The notes: generated from the letters alone by a model not told the origin. Counted from the first letter of the stretch, positions 23,489-31,916 are shown. The stretch is 64,000 bases of DNA from Pseudorhodoferax sp965279475 (GCA_965279475.1 CBDIIA010000001.1:372001-436000), one strand, 5' to 3'. Made by a program: numbers and translations.

Positions 23489-23526
23489 AAAACAAAAAAG
23501 GCCCGGATCCTTGTCAGATCCGGGCC
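23489..23526 (-). terminator. Rho-independent terminator upstream of the tRNA/rtcB leader
   Basis: GGCCCGGATC and GATCCGGGCC form a perfect 10-bp stem with a 7-nt loop. On the minus strand TTTTTTGTTTT follows. It ends a minus-strand transcript that begins near the HTH gene, and so separates it from the tRNA array downstream. Confidence 0.85.
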
Positions 23527-23555
23527 TCTGCGTACAGAGATTCGAGGGCGCGCAG

Positions 23556-23741
23556 CTATGCGCTTCCCTCTCCCGGATGCACCTGGTCCTCGTTCCGGTC
23601 AAGCCAGGAATGGCTTGCCGGCAGGCACAGATGCAGTGCGCGCGTCATGCGACCGCCAAACGACTTCATCGCCGCAGCACGCACGCACGCGACCCAACCC
23701 TTCATGGGGCGGTTGCCTGTGACGATGTGCGCGGATTTCAC
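23556..23741 (-). CDS. Hypothetical small protein ahead of a terminator
   Basis: A possible 61-aa product from GTG 23741 with AAAGG upstream; a 49-aa form from ATG 23705 is also open. The C-terminal part reads ALHLCLPASHSWLDRNEDQ. No domain is recognised and codon bias is unclear. It is supported only by position: it sits between a plausible minus-strand promoter (CGTCAA at 23810-23815 and ACTGTA at 23787-23792 on the plus strand) and the terminator at 23489-23526. The same transcript could instead be a small RNA. Confidence 0.3.
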   Translation of the reverse strand: MKSAHIVTGNRPMKGWVACVRAAAMKSFGGRMTRALHLCLPASHSWLDRNEDQVHPGEGSA

Positions 23742-23786
23742 GATGAAGCCTTTGAAAAAATACTGCTCGATGAGCGAAGGAGGCGA

Positions 23787-23829
23787 ACTGTAAATAGTCT
23801 TTACTATCTCGTCAAGCCCCGGCGACAAT
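23787..23829. promoter_or_regulatory. Divergent promoter with overlapping inverted repeats next to the HTH gene
   Basis: GTAAA-N5-TTTAC (23790-23804) and ATAGT-CTTT-ACTAT (23794-23807) overlap. Leftward, TTGACG and TACAGT are spaced 17 nt and enclose the repeats. Rightward, TTTACT (23800-23805) and GACAAT (23824-23829) are spaced 18 nt. A protein bound here would affect both promoters, as expected of an autoregulating repressor. Confidence 0.5.
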
Positions 23830-23842
23830 ATTCTTTTCTCCG

Positions 23843-24229
23843 TTGCATCCAGAACACGTGGCCAACATCACACTCACCCGCAGACAGAATGCCCTGGCGC
23901 TGTTCCAGGCCCATGCGGAGAAGGCACTTGCCGGGGGCGCAGCGCCGAAGGGGCTGGAGCAGGCCTATGCGGCCACGCTGCAGATCTCGCCGAGCATGTG
24001 GAGCCAGATCAAGTCGTCGCGACCCATCGGCGACAAGCTGGCCAGGCAGATCGAATCGGCCTGTGCCAAACCTGTCGGATGGCTCGACGCATTGCATCAG
24101 GACACCGCCCCCTCGCCCGCTGAAGCCGAGTTCCTTGAATTGGCGCTGAGCGCCTGGCGTTCGACCAACAACGCGGGACGCAAACAACTGCGGGCGCAGT
24201 TGAAAGAACTTGCTGCGAAGCCGGACTGA
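23843..24229 (+). CDS. Small helix-turn-helix (repressor-like) protein
   Basis: A protein of 128 aa from TTG 23843, or 123 aa from GTG 23858; both starts lack a strong ribosome-binding site. The middle (AYAATLQISPSMWSQIKSSR, then PIGDKLARQIESACAKPVGW) matches a phage-repressor-like HTH, and the C-terminal helix is basic. It is divergent from a short minus-strand unit and lies next to the tRNA/rtcB locus. With overlapping inverted repeats in its promoter it is a good candidate for a local regulator, but its target is inferred. Confidence 0.65.
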   Translation: MHPEHVANITLTRRQNALALFQAHAEKALAGGAAPKGLEQAYAATLQISPSMWSQIKSSRPIGDKLARQIESACAKPVGWLDALHQDTAPSPAEAEFLELALSAWRSTNNAGRKQLRAQLKELAAKPD

Positions 24230-24252
24230 GAGCGCCCGCCTCCGCGCACAAC

Positions 24253-24316
24253 AAGTTCAACATACGAAACTTCGGCGCCGTGCGCCGACCCTGCGATGCA
24301 CGCAGAGCGCTAACGT
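24253..24316 (+). promoter_or_regulatory. Candidate IclR-controlled leader of the TctC-type gene
   Basis: AAGTTCAACATACGAAACTT followed by CG matches the motif at 14149 in 20 of 22 bases and includes an AAGTT/AACTT inverted repeat. CTAACGT occurs exactly 57 nt after its first base (24310-24316), as in the other copy. It probably responds to the IclR protein encoded at 13341-14150. Confidence 0.55.
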
Positions 24317-24347
24317 AGGCGCCATAACAAATCGCAGGAGACAAGCT

Positions 24348-25328
24348 GTGACATCCAGGATTCGCCGCCAGGTGCTGGCCCTTGCCGCCGCTGTGCCGAT
24401 GCTGTTCGCCATCGGCGCGGCACAGGCGCAGGGCCATGCCGACTACCCCAACCGGCCGGTGAAGATCGTCGTGGCCTACCCCGCCGGGCAGAGCACCGAC
24501 ATCGCCACCCGCTACTTCGCCACCAAGCTGACGCAGGCCATGGGCCAGAGCTTCTTCGTCGAGAACAAGCCAGGGGCCTCGGGCAACATCGGCACCGCCG
24601 TGGCGGCCCGCGCCACGCCCGACGGCTACACGCTGATCATGGGCGCGTCGGGCACGCACGCGATGAACCCCGCGTTGTTCGACAACCCGGGCTTCGACGC
24701 CGAGAAGGACTTCGATGCGATCGTGCTCACCGCACTGATCCCGTTCGCCATCTCCACCGGGCCCAACAGCAACATCGGCTCGCTGTCCGAACTGATCTCG
24801 ATCGCGACCCGGCAGCCCGAGAAGATCAACGCCGCGATCCCCAGTGTCACGGGCCAGCTGGTGTTCGAGATGCTGAAGCAGCGCGACGTGCCGCTGTTCG
24901 CCGTCAAGTTCAAGGGCTCGGCCGACTCGATGACCGCCGTGCTCGGCGGCCATGTGCAGGTGCTGATCGACACCGTGGCCGCCACGCGCACGCAGCTGGG
25001 CCGCATCAAGCCGCTGGCCGTCACCACCGCGGCGCCGATGGCTTCGATGCCCGGCGTGAAGACCGCGAGCGAACAGGGGCTGGCCAACTTCAATATCGCG
25101 GCCTGGAACGCGCTGATGGCGCCGCGCGGCGTGCCGGCCGACATCCAGGCCAGGCTGGCCAGCGAGATGCGCAAGATCCTGGACCTGCCCGAGACCCAGC
25201 AAGCCCTGGCGGACCTGGGGTTCGAGCGCGCGCCGGTGCGCACCCATGCCGAGCTCAATGCCTGGCTGCGCGAGGAGCGTAGCAGCTACCTGAAGACCAT
25301 CCGCACTGCCCAGATGAAACCCGACTGA
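24348..25328 (+). CDS. Tripartite tricarboxylate transporter-type substrate-binding protein (Bug/TctC family)
   Basis: Periplasmic solute-binding protein of the large Bug family typical of Burkholderiales, 326 aa. It has a signal peptide (about 1-27, ending GAAQAQG), the family start YPNRPVKIVVAYPAGQSTD, the NKPGASGNIG loop, and the ligand loop around MGASGTHAMNP. GTG 24348 has CAGGAG upstream. No TctA/TctB membrane genes adjoin it, which is common for Bug orphans. The dioxygenase behind it suggests an organic acid or sulfonate-like ligand, but this is not shown. Confidence 0.9.
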   Translation: MTSRIRRQVLALAAAVPMLFAIGAAQAQGHADYPNRPVKIVVAYPAGQSTDIATRYFATKLTQAMGQSFFVENKPGASGNIGTAVAARATPDGYTLIMGASGTHAMNPALFDNPGFDAEKDFDAIVLTALIPFAISTGPNSNIGSLSELISIATRQPEKINAAIPSVTGQLVFEMLKQRDVPLFAVKFKGSADSMTAVLGGHVQVLIDTVAATRTQLGRIKPLAVTTAAPMASMPGVKTASEQGLANFNIAAWNALMAPRGVPADIQARLASEMRKILDLPETQQALADLGFERAPVRTHAELNAWLREERSSYLKTIRTAQMKPD

Positions 25329-25345
25329 AGACACGAGAGGCCCAC

Positions 25346-26224
25346 ATGACCCAACTCCGCACCACCTTCCTGCATTCCGACTTCGCCGTGCAGGTGCTCA
25401 ACCCCATCATGGACATGGTCGACGATCCGGACGCGATCGAGGAACTGAAGCTCCTGTGGCAGACCTCGCCCGTGCTGGTGTTCCGCCGCCAGTCGCTGGA
25501 AGAGTCCGAACTGGTCCGCTTCACCGAACGTTTCGGCAAGTGCGAGACCTCGGGCCGCAAGGACATCCAGTCGCCCTACCACGAGCAGATCATCTACTTC
25601 AGCACGCTGAAGTACGCCGACGGCCGCTTCGTAGGCGGCTTTGCCGGCGGCGACGACGTCGACTGGCATTCCGACCAGACCTTCCAGGTGCGGCCCGCCA
25701 CCGGCGCCATGCTCTACGGCACCGAGGTGCCGCGCGACGGCGGCGACATCTACTGGGCCAACCAGTACGGCGCCTGGGACCGCCTGCCGCCCGACGTGCA
25801 GCAGCTGATCGACGGGCGCACGGGTGTCTACCGTTACGCCAAGCGCTACGCGATGCTCAACACGCTGGAGCTGAAGGACAAGGAGAAGGCCAACGCGCTG
25901 CTGAGCCTGCCCGATGCGCGCCACCCGGTGGTGCTGACGCATCCGCGCACCCGCCGCAAATCGCTCTATGCCGACCCGACCACGCTGATCTCGATCGAAG
26001 GCCTGTCGGACGAACAGAATGCGCGCGTACTGCCCATCCTGTTCGAGGCCGGCGGCCATCCGTCGCTGACCTACCGCCACAAGGTGCACAACGGCGACCT
26101 GCTGATGTGGGACAACGGCTGCACCATGCACCGCCGCGACGAAATGCGCCTGGACCAGCCGCGCCTGATGAAACGCACGACCTTCCGCCTGGCGTCGGGC
26201 GAGTACAGCGTGCCGCAGGTCTGA
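25346..26224 (+). CDS. TauD/TfdA-family Fe(II)/2-oxoglutarate-dependent dioxygenase
   Basis: A 292-aa non-heme iron oxygenase. The metal site is H108-x-D110 in DWHSDQTF, with the distal histidine in MHRRDEM near residue 260 and the 2-oxoglutarate-binding arginine shortly after it (RLMKRTTFRL). TauD-like blocks at the N-terminus (SPVLVFRRQSLEESELVRFT) agree. It follows the Bug protein by 17 nt in one operon, with GAGAGG before the ATG. The substrate is unknown; taurine, 2,4-D-like ethers and other acids are all used by the family. Confidence 0.88.
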   Translation: MTQLRTTFLHSDFAVQVLNPIMDMVDDPDAIEELKLLWQTSPVLVFRRQSLEESELVRFTERFGKCETSGRKDIQSPYHEQIIYFSTLKYADGRFVGGFAGGDDVDWHSDQTFQVRPATGAMLYGTEVPRDGGDIYWANQYGAWDRLPPDVQQLIDGRTGVYRYAKRYAMLNTLELKDKEKANALLSLPDARHPVVLTHPRTRRKSLYADPTTLISIEGLSDEQNARVLPILFEAGGHPSLTYRHKVHNGDLLMWDNGCTMHRRDEMRLDQPRLMKRTTFRLASGEYSVPQV

Positions 26225-26229
26225 ACAAA

Positions 26230-26258
26230 GCCTGTTCGTGCTACCGGCTCGAACAGGC
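26230..26258. terminator. Hairpin at the convergent end of the dioxygenase and signalling genes
   Basis: GCCTGTTCG (26230-26238) and CGAACAGGC (26250-26258) form a perfect 9-bp stem with an 11-nt loop between two convergent genes. It has no clear T-run on either strand, so it may only weakly terminate transcription. It overlaps the last codons of the leftward gene. Confidence 0.4.
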
Positions 26259-29200
26259 GGCCTGCAGCATCCGGGCAAAGACCGGCTCAGGAACCGGCCT
26301 GCTGATCAGATAACCCTGGAGCTGGTCGCAGTGCAGCTGCCGCAACGTGTCCGCCTGCTGCTCCGTCTCGACGCCCTCGGCCACGACCTGCATGCGCAAC
26401 GCGTGGGCCAGCGAGATCATCGTGGACACCAGCGTCAGCGTGTTGGCGTCTTCGTTCATCGACATCGTGAACGCGCGATCGATCTTGAGTGTCTGCGCGG
26501 GCAGCTTGCTGAGGTAGGCCAGAGAAGAGTAGCCAGTGCCGAAGTCGTCGATTGCCAACGCGATGTCGTGCGAGCGCAGATGCTGGAGCTTGGCGATGGT
26601 GTCGTCGATGTCCTCCATCGCGGCGCTTTCGGTGATCTCGAGGTCGATGCCCGCGGCTGCGTCGCGCGTGCCCAGAGCCAGCAGGACGGTGTCCACGAAA
26701 TCCCGCTTGCGCAGTTGCACCGCCGACACATTGACTGCCACGTGGGGTGCGGTCAGCCCCTGTCGCACCCAGCCTCTGCGATCTTCGGCGGCCTGCCGCA
26801 ACGCCCAGGAGCCGACGTCGACGATCAGCCCGGTCTCTTCCATCAACGGGATGAACCTGCCCGGCGGCACCAGGCCGAGCTCGGGGTCCTGCCAGCGTAT
26901 CAGCGCCTCGACGCCAACGATGCCGCGCGTGACCGCATCCACCTTGGGCTGGTAGTACAGGACGAAGCGGGTGCGTTCCAGCGCGTCGCGAAGCTGCATC
27001 TCGAGCGCGATCTTCTCCGCAATCACCTTGCTCATGTGGGCGTCGTAGAGCAGCACGCGTTCGGTCGAGCGCTTGGCACGCTTGACCGCCGCCTCCGCAT
27101 GGCTGAAGAGCGTTCCCGCATCGCCTCCGTCGTCCGGACACAGTGCAAATCCCGCACGCGCCGCCACGTGGATCGTCGACCCGTCGATATCGAATGCCGA
27201 TCCGAAGCAGGCCCGGTAGAAGTCGTCGAGGCTCCTCGCCAGTTCGATCCCCTGGGGAGCGTTCTGCAGCACCACGGCGAACTGGTCCGGGCCCACGCGC
27301 GCCATCCTGCTGCGGTCGCCCAGCACCGATGACACGCGCTCGGCCACCTGGCGGAGCAACGCGTCACCCGTGTGGCGGCCCCAGACATCGTTGATCGACT
27401 TGAAACGCTCGATGTCCAGCAACCCGATGGCCAGCCGGGAATGGCTGGCCATCGCGGCGTCGACGAACTGTGCGCTGCGCTCGCGGAACAACATGCTGTT
27501 GGCATGGCCCGTCAACGCGTCGTAATAGGCCAGACGGTTCAGTTGCTCTGCCTGGCGCAGATGGTCCATGGCGAAGGACAGGTCGCCCGCCAGCTCCCGC
27601 AACAGCTTCAGCTCCTCCGCATCGAAGAAATCGACCTCGTCCGCATGGAGCAGGATGAGACCCAACGTCTGGTTTCCCACCACCAGGGGAAGGGCAACGA
27701 CCGAGCGCGAACCGGACTTGAGTGCCGCTTCCCGCAGCGTCATCCAGGTGCTCGCGGCAATGTCGTTGACCACCAGCGGTTGCTGGCGCACGACCAGCTG
27801 TTCGAACTGCGGGCTGCCGCTGTTCAGGTGCTGCTGCAATTCGGTCGCGACCTGCTCGAAATAACCGCTGTTACTGGCGCCATCACTGGCAGCCACCACC
27901 TCGATCCTCAACGGATCCTGGTGGAGCAGGCCGATCCAGGCCTTGTTGAACCGCCCCGTCCCGATGGCGATGCGGCAAGCCTCGCGGAACAGTTCGTCGC
28001 GGTGGGTCACGCGCACGATCAGCGCGTTGATCTCGCTGAGCACTGTCGACACGCGATGCAGTCGCCGGATGCGCTGCTCCGCGTGCTTGCGTTCGGTGAT
28101 GTCCTCGTGTGCGACCACCACACGCACCGGGCCCGATCCGGCAAAGCGCGACGCCCGTGCGAGGAACCAGCGCGCCTCCGTCGCCGATCCGCAGGGGTAC
28201 TCCATGGCGAAGATGTTCTGCCGCCCGTCGATCACCTCGCGGATGCCTGTTGCCATGGCAACGGCGTCGGCAGCACCTTCGCCCTGGGCCTGATCGCAGG
28301 CCTGCAGGTAGTTCGCGCCTTCCAGCACGCGCAGCGGGTCTCCGTTCTCGGAGGCGGAGAATTCGCGCCAGGCGCGGTTCACGGTGAGGATGACGCCGTT
28401 GCTGTCGATCACGCAGACGTGCTCCAGCAGAGAGTCCAGCGTTGAACGGATGAAGTGCTCGGATGCCTTCAACGCTTCCTCGGTCTCCTTGCGGCGCACG
28501 AACTGCCCGAGCTGGTTGCCGATCACGCGCGCTGAGGCCTTCACCCGCTCGTCAGGCTGGCGGGTGTTGCGGCTCAGGAACGACAGGACGCCGATCGCAC
28601 GGCCGTCGCTGACGAGGGGGAACAGGCTTGCGCTCAGCAGACCGTCCTGGCGCAGCACGGCCCTGTGCTTCAGCCGGGGTTCGGCGCGCAGGTCCGGCAC
28701 CCACATGGCCTGGCCCGACAGCCAGACGTACCCGGCCAAGCCTTCGCCAGGCCTGAGCACGGTCACGTTCTGTGGCGGGTTGTCGGCGGTCGACCCCGTT
28801 GCTGTATCGAACTCCATCGCCAGGCGCAGCAAGCCGACAGACTCGTCGGCTTGCCAGTAGCGCCCGACTTCCCACTGTTGCGATGCGCAAATGGCCTGCA
28901 GCACGGTGGCCACGCCCCCCTGCAGTTCATCGGCGACCGCGAGTGCGCGCGCCACCGTGTGTTCGAGTCGCAGCAAGGCACCCTCACGTTCGCGCTCCAG
29001 AGCCTGCACCTGCAGAAGGCCGATCTGCTGCTGGACCTTGGCGTACAGACTTCCGTTCTCGTAGATGCGGCCCACCTGCGTTGCCTGTACCGCCAGCGTG
29101 CGCTCGTCTTCCTCGCTGAAGCTGTCGCCGCCCAGCCTGTCGACCAGCAGGATCCAGCCATACCAGTTGTGCAGCGACACCACGGGCGCCAGCACAGCGG

Positions 29201-30008
29201 TGCGCGCCCCCGGCACGTGCCGGGCCAGGGTGTCGCGCAACGCCGCGTTGCCGGTGCTTTCGTCGAAGCGGCAGGGCAGCAGCGCGGTGGTGCTGCCGGA
29301 CTGCAGCACCGGCTCGGCCTGCATGCGCTGGAAGAGCACGGCTTCCTCGTGGCGCAGACCGTGCGCGAAAAAGTGCAGTGCCGTGGGTTCGGCCTTGTCC
29401 CTTACCGAGAGCAACGCCAGCCGCGAGCCGAACAAGGCGCGCACGCTGCGGCAGAACTTCTCGAGCAGCGTCGCCGGTTCGCGTTCCGATGCCAGTTGTA
29501 CGCTCAGGTCGATCAGCGCGGCCAGGCGTCGGTTGGCGTGTTCGAGCTGGTCTGCTTTCTCGGCCAGCTTGTCGGTGACCAGGCGGAGGTGGGCGCGGTC
29601 GAACTCGGGAGCCGCACTGACCAAGGGCGCTTCAGGCCGGTCGTGCGCCAGCGCGGCCTGCACGGCGGCGAGGATGTCTTCGGGCTCGCATGGTTTGGTG
29701 AGCACATGCCGCACCCCGCAGGCTGCTGCCAGGGTATGGGCTTCGCGCTCCAGGAAGGTGGCCGTGTAGAAGATGATCTCGGTTGAGGCAATCGCCGGGT
29801 CGCCACGCAATTGCCGCACGAACTGGTAGCCGTCCATCGTCGGCATCAGGATGTCGCAGACCACCAGGTCCGGGCGGAACTTGCGCACCTGCGCCAGGGC
29901 CTCTTCGCCGTCACCAGCTTCCGCCAACTGGTGTCCGGCGTATCCGAGCAAGGTCACCACCAACTCGCGGTTCGTCGCGAGATCATCGACGACCAGGACG
30001 CGCGCCAC
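26241..30008 (-). CDS. Response regulator with REC-GAF-GAF-PAS-GAF-GGDEF-EAL domains (c-di-GMP phosphodiesterase)
   Basis: A 1255-aa hybrid signalling protein. The receiver domain (1-120) has acidic residues 8-9, phosphoacceptor D52 in CDILMPTMDG and K in LTKPCEP. GAF-like modules lie at about 150-320 and 345-510, a PAS domain at about 520-640 and a third GAF at 655-820. The GGDEF domain starts at RLAYYDALTGHANSML, but its active-site motif is GPDQF, so cyclase activity is doubtful. The EAL domain (about 990-1255) is complete: VEALIRW, LEITESA, IDDFGTGYSSL, LKIDRAF and VVAEGVET. It is last of a kinase-regulator-output trio, starting 2 nt after the upstream regulator. Confidence 0.9.
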   Translation of the reverse strand: MARVLVVDDLATNRELVVTLLGYAGHQLAEAGDGEEALAQVRKFRPDLVVCDILMPTMDGYQFVRQLRGDPAIASTEIIFYTATFLEREAHTLAAACGVRHVLTKPCEPEDILAAVQAALAHDRPEAPLVSAAPEFDRAHLRLVTDKLAEKADQLEHANRRLAALIDLSVQLASEREPATLLEKFCRSVRALFGSRLALLSVRDKAEPTALHFFAHGLRHEEAVLFQRMQAEPVLQSGSTTALLPCRFDESTGNAALRDTLARHVPGARTAVLAPVVSLHNWYGWILLVDRLGGDSFSEEDERTLAVQATQVGRIYENGSLYAKVQQQIGLLQVQALEREREGALLRLEHTVARALAVADELQGGVATVLQAICASQQWEVGRYWQADESVGLLRLAMEFDTATGSTADNPPQNVTVLRPGEGLAGYVWLSGQAMWVPDLRAEPRLKHRAVLRQDGLLSASLFPLVSDGRAIGVLSFLSRNTRQPDERVKASARVIGNQLGQFVRRKETEEALKASEHFIRSTLDSLLEHVCVIDSNGVILTVNRAWREFSASENGDPLRVLEGANYLQACDQAQGEGAADAVAMATGIREVIDGRQNIFAMEYPCGSATEARWFLARASRFAGSGPVRVVVAHEDITERKHAEQRIRRLHRVSTVLSEINALIVRVTHRDELFREACRIAIGTGRFNKAWIGLLHQDPLRIEVVAASDGASNSGYFEQVATELQQHLNSGSPQFEQLVVRQQPLVVNDIAASTWMTLREAALKSGSRSVVALPLVVGNQTLGLILLHADEVDFFDAEELKLLRELAGDLSFAMDHLRQAEQLNRLAYYDALTGHANSMLFRERSAQFVDAAMASHSRLAIGLLDIERFKSINDVWGRHTGDALLRQVAERVSSVLGDRSRMARVGPDQFAVVLQNAPQGIELARSLDDFYRACFGSAFDIDGSTIHVAARAGFALCPDDGGDAGTLFSHAEAAVKRAKRSTERVLLYDAHMSKVIAEKIALEMQLRDALERTRFVLYYQPKVDAVTRGIVGVEALIRWQDPELGLVPPGRFIPLMEETGLIVDVGSWALRQAAEDRRGWVRQGLTAPHVAVNVSAVQLRKRDFVDTVLLALGTRDAAAGIDLEITESAAMEDIDDTIAKLQHLRSHDIALAIDDFGTGYSSLAYLSKLPAQTLKIDRAFTMSMNEDANTLTLVSTMISLAHALRMQVVAEGVETEQQADTLRQLHCDQLQGYLISRPVPEPVFARMLQAACSSR

Positions 30009-30009
30009 C

Positions 30010-30426
30010 TCAGCCTTCCTTTGGTGTGGCGGCCGGCACCGTGGTGCGATCCGGCACGGTAGCGCCCAGCAGGGCTGCGACCTGCTCGACGAAGCGCTCG
30101 GGCTCGATCGGCTTGGAAAGATAGCTATGGAAGCCGGCCCGCATGACCTGTTCGCGGTCGCCTGGCATGGAGAATGCGGTCAACGCCAGAACGGGAATGC
30201 CTGCGCTGCAGGGCGTGCGCTGCAGCGCCGCGAGCAGCGCGTAACCGTCCAGGACAGGCATCTGCAGGTCACTGATGATCAGGTCGGGCTGTTCCTGCAG
30301 CGCGAGGCGCAGTCCCTCGCCGCCATCGGTGGCCACCAGCACCTCGTAGCCTGCATGCGCCAGCAGGTAGCGGGCCAACTCCAGATTGGCGGCGTTGTCT
30401 TCGACGACGAGAATGCGGGCCGGCAT
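30010..30426 (-). CDS. Single-domain response regulator (CheY-like)
   Basis: A 138-aa receiver domain without an output module. The acidic pocket is at residues 9-10 (VVEDN), phosphoacceptor D53 in ISDLQMPVLDG, and the conserved Lys in YLSKPIEPE. A short Pro/Thr tail follows. It lies between a hybrid-free kinase and the large GGDEF-EAL regulator with 1-2 nt gaps, so it probably relays or competes for phosphate in the same pathway. Confidence 0.9.
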   Translation of the reverse strand: MPARILVVEDNAANLELARYLLAHAGYEVLVATDGGEGLRLALQEQPDLIISDLQMPVLDGYALLAALQRTPCSAGIPVLALTAFSMPGDREQVMRAGFHSYLSKPIEPERFVEQVAALLGATVPDRTTVPAATPKEG

Positions 30427-30428
30427 GC

Positions 30429-31916
30429 TCAGGCTCCCGGCAAGGTCAGCATGAATCGGCTGCCCCGGCCCGGCGCGCTGTCGACGACGATGTCGCCACC
30501 CAGCAGTTTGGCCAACTTGAGGCTGAGGTGGAGGCCCAGGCCGGTGCCTTCCGATTGCAGGCCGCTGCGCTGCCCGATGCGGCTGAACGCGCCGAACAGC
30601 TTGCCATGGTCAGCGGGCGCGATGCCTTCGCCGGTGTCTTCGACGGCGATGTCGGTCCGGACGTTGCCGGCCGCCGACGGCGTTTGCGTCAGGCAAATCC
30701 GTACCCGGCCTGCGGGCGTGAACTTGATGGCGTTGCTCGTCAGGTTGATGACGATCTGGCTCAATGCGCGGCGGTCCGTCAGCAGGCCGCATTCCACGGT
30801 GGGTGTTGCGAGTTCGAACACCAGCCCCTTCAGCTCTGCTTGCGGACGCAAGGTGGCCGCCACATCTTCCAGCACGGTGCGGCAGTCGATGCGCTCGAGT
30901 TGCAGCTCCACCTTGCCGGCCTCGATCTTGGCAACATCGAGCAGGTCGTTGATCAGGGCCAGCAGGTGACGTGCGCTGCCCTGCACGGTGCGCAGCTGCT
31001 TGTCCTGGTCCACCGTCAGCGGGCCGGGCAGCTTCATCAGCAGCGTGCCGGTGAAGCCGATGATGGCATTCAGCGGCGTGCGCAGTTCATGGCTCATGCC
31101 GGCGAGAAAACGGTCTTTCGCCTGGTTGGCCTTGGCCAGTTCGAGGTTCTTCTCCTGGAGTGTCTTCTCGAAGTTCTTGCGCTCGCTGATGTCGCGGATT
31201 GCGCTCATGACGAATGCGCTCTCCTCGGTGTGGAGAGGGCTGAGGCTGATCTCGATCGGGAACTCGGTGCCGTCCTTGCGCCTGCCCGCCAGATCGAGTC
31301 CCGAACCCATGGCGCGTTTGTGGGGTTGGAAGAGGTAGTTGGAGCGGTGGCCCACGTGCGCCTTGCGGTAGCGCTCCGGCAGCAACAGGTCGACCGATTT
31401 CCCGAGCAGTTCGCCTGCCGCGTAGCCAAACAGTTTTTCAGCCTGGCTGTTGGCAATGACGATGTGGCCGGTCGGATTGGCCATCACGATCCCGTCGGGG
31501 GTCGACTCCAGCAGGTCACGGAATCGCGCTTCCATCAGTCTCGCGTCGCGCATCACCTTGATGGGTGTCACGTCCTTCTCGACCAGCAGGATCAGCGGCG
31601 CGGCACCGCCCGGCGTCGACATGCGCCTGGCGGAGACATCGGCATACAGGAGCGATCCATCCTTTCTGCGGCGAACCGATTCGTAGGTCACGTTGCCGTT
31701 GCGCAGCGCTTCCTGCATGCGCAGGGCGTGTTCGTGCGCGTGTGTCGGCGGAACGATCAACTCGACCAGTTTGTGCTGCGCGACCTCGGTTTCTGCGTAG
31801 CCGTAGACGTTGAGCGCCCCGAGGCTCCAATAGACCACGACGCCATCGCCGGTCGTCACGATCGCTGCATCGGGGAACTCGGTCCTTAACAGGTCGATGA
31901 CATCGAACGGCTGCAT
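30429..31916 (-). CDS. PAS-PAS sensor histidine kinase
   Basis: A 495-aa kinase without transmembrane helices, so probably cytosolic. PAS domains lie at about 10-125 and 135-255 (MEARFRDLLESTPDGIVMAN), followed by a coiled linker. HisKA has the H-box FLAGMSHELRTPLNAIIGF. The ATPase domain shows N-box QIVINLTSNAIKFT, G1 DTGEGIAP and G2 GTGLGLHLSLKLAKLLGG. ATG 31916 (MQPFDVIDLL) has AGAGG upstream; the longer frame to 32000 is Arg-rich and unlikely. The two receiver proteins downstream are its likely partners. Confidence 0.9.
   Translation of the reverse strand: MQPFDVIDLLRTEFPDAAIVTTGDGVVVYWSLGALNVYGYAETEVAQHKLVELIVPPTHAHEHALRMQEALRNGNVTYESVRRRKDGSLLYADVSARRMSTPGGAAPLILLVEKDVTPIKVMRDARLMEARFRDLLESTPDGIVMANPTGHIVIANSQAEKLFGYAAGELLGKSVDLLLPERYRKAHVGHRSNYLFQPHKRAMGSGLDLAGRRKDGTEFPIEISLSPLHTEESAFVMSAIRDISERKNFEKTLQEKNLELAKANQAKDRFLAGMSHELRTPLNAIIGFTGTLLMKLPGPLTVDQDKQLRTVQGSARHLLALINDLLDVAKIEAGKVELQLERIDCRTVLEDVAATLRPQAELKGLVFELATPTVECGLLTDRRALSQIVINLTSNAIKFTPAGRVRICLTQTPSAAGNVRTDIAVEDTGEGIAPADHGKLFGAFSRIGQRSGLQSEGTGLGLHLSLKLAKLLGGDIVVDSAPGRGSRFMLTLPGA

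Noticed and set aside
21502..23500. Sigma-54 (RtcR-type) promoter for the rtcB operon
   Set aside because: Several GG-N9-GC near-matches were seen on the minus strand (for example TGGCGCAAGCCTGC near 22005), but none has the required GG-N10-GC spacing with a good consensus.
17960..24260. Integrase, IS ends or att repeats bounding the rtcB locus
   Set aside because: No recombinase gene, terminal inverted repeat or flanking direct repeat could be found, although the content looks accessory.
26238..27332. Long plus-strand open frames opposite the GGDEF-EAL gene (also 27372-28445, 28665-29786, 30528-31889)
   Set aside because: They are high-GC mirror frames with His/Arg/Gln-rich products and no domains; the minus-strand genes have complete signalling motifs.
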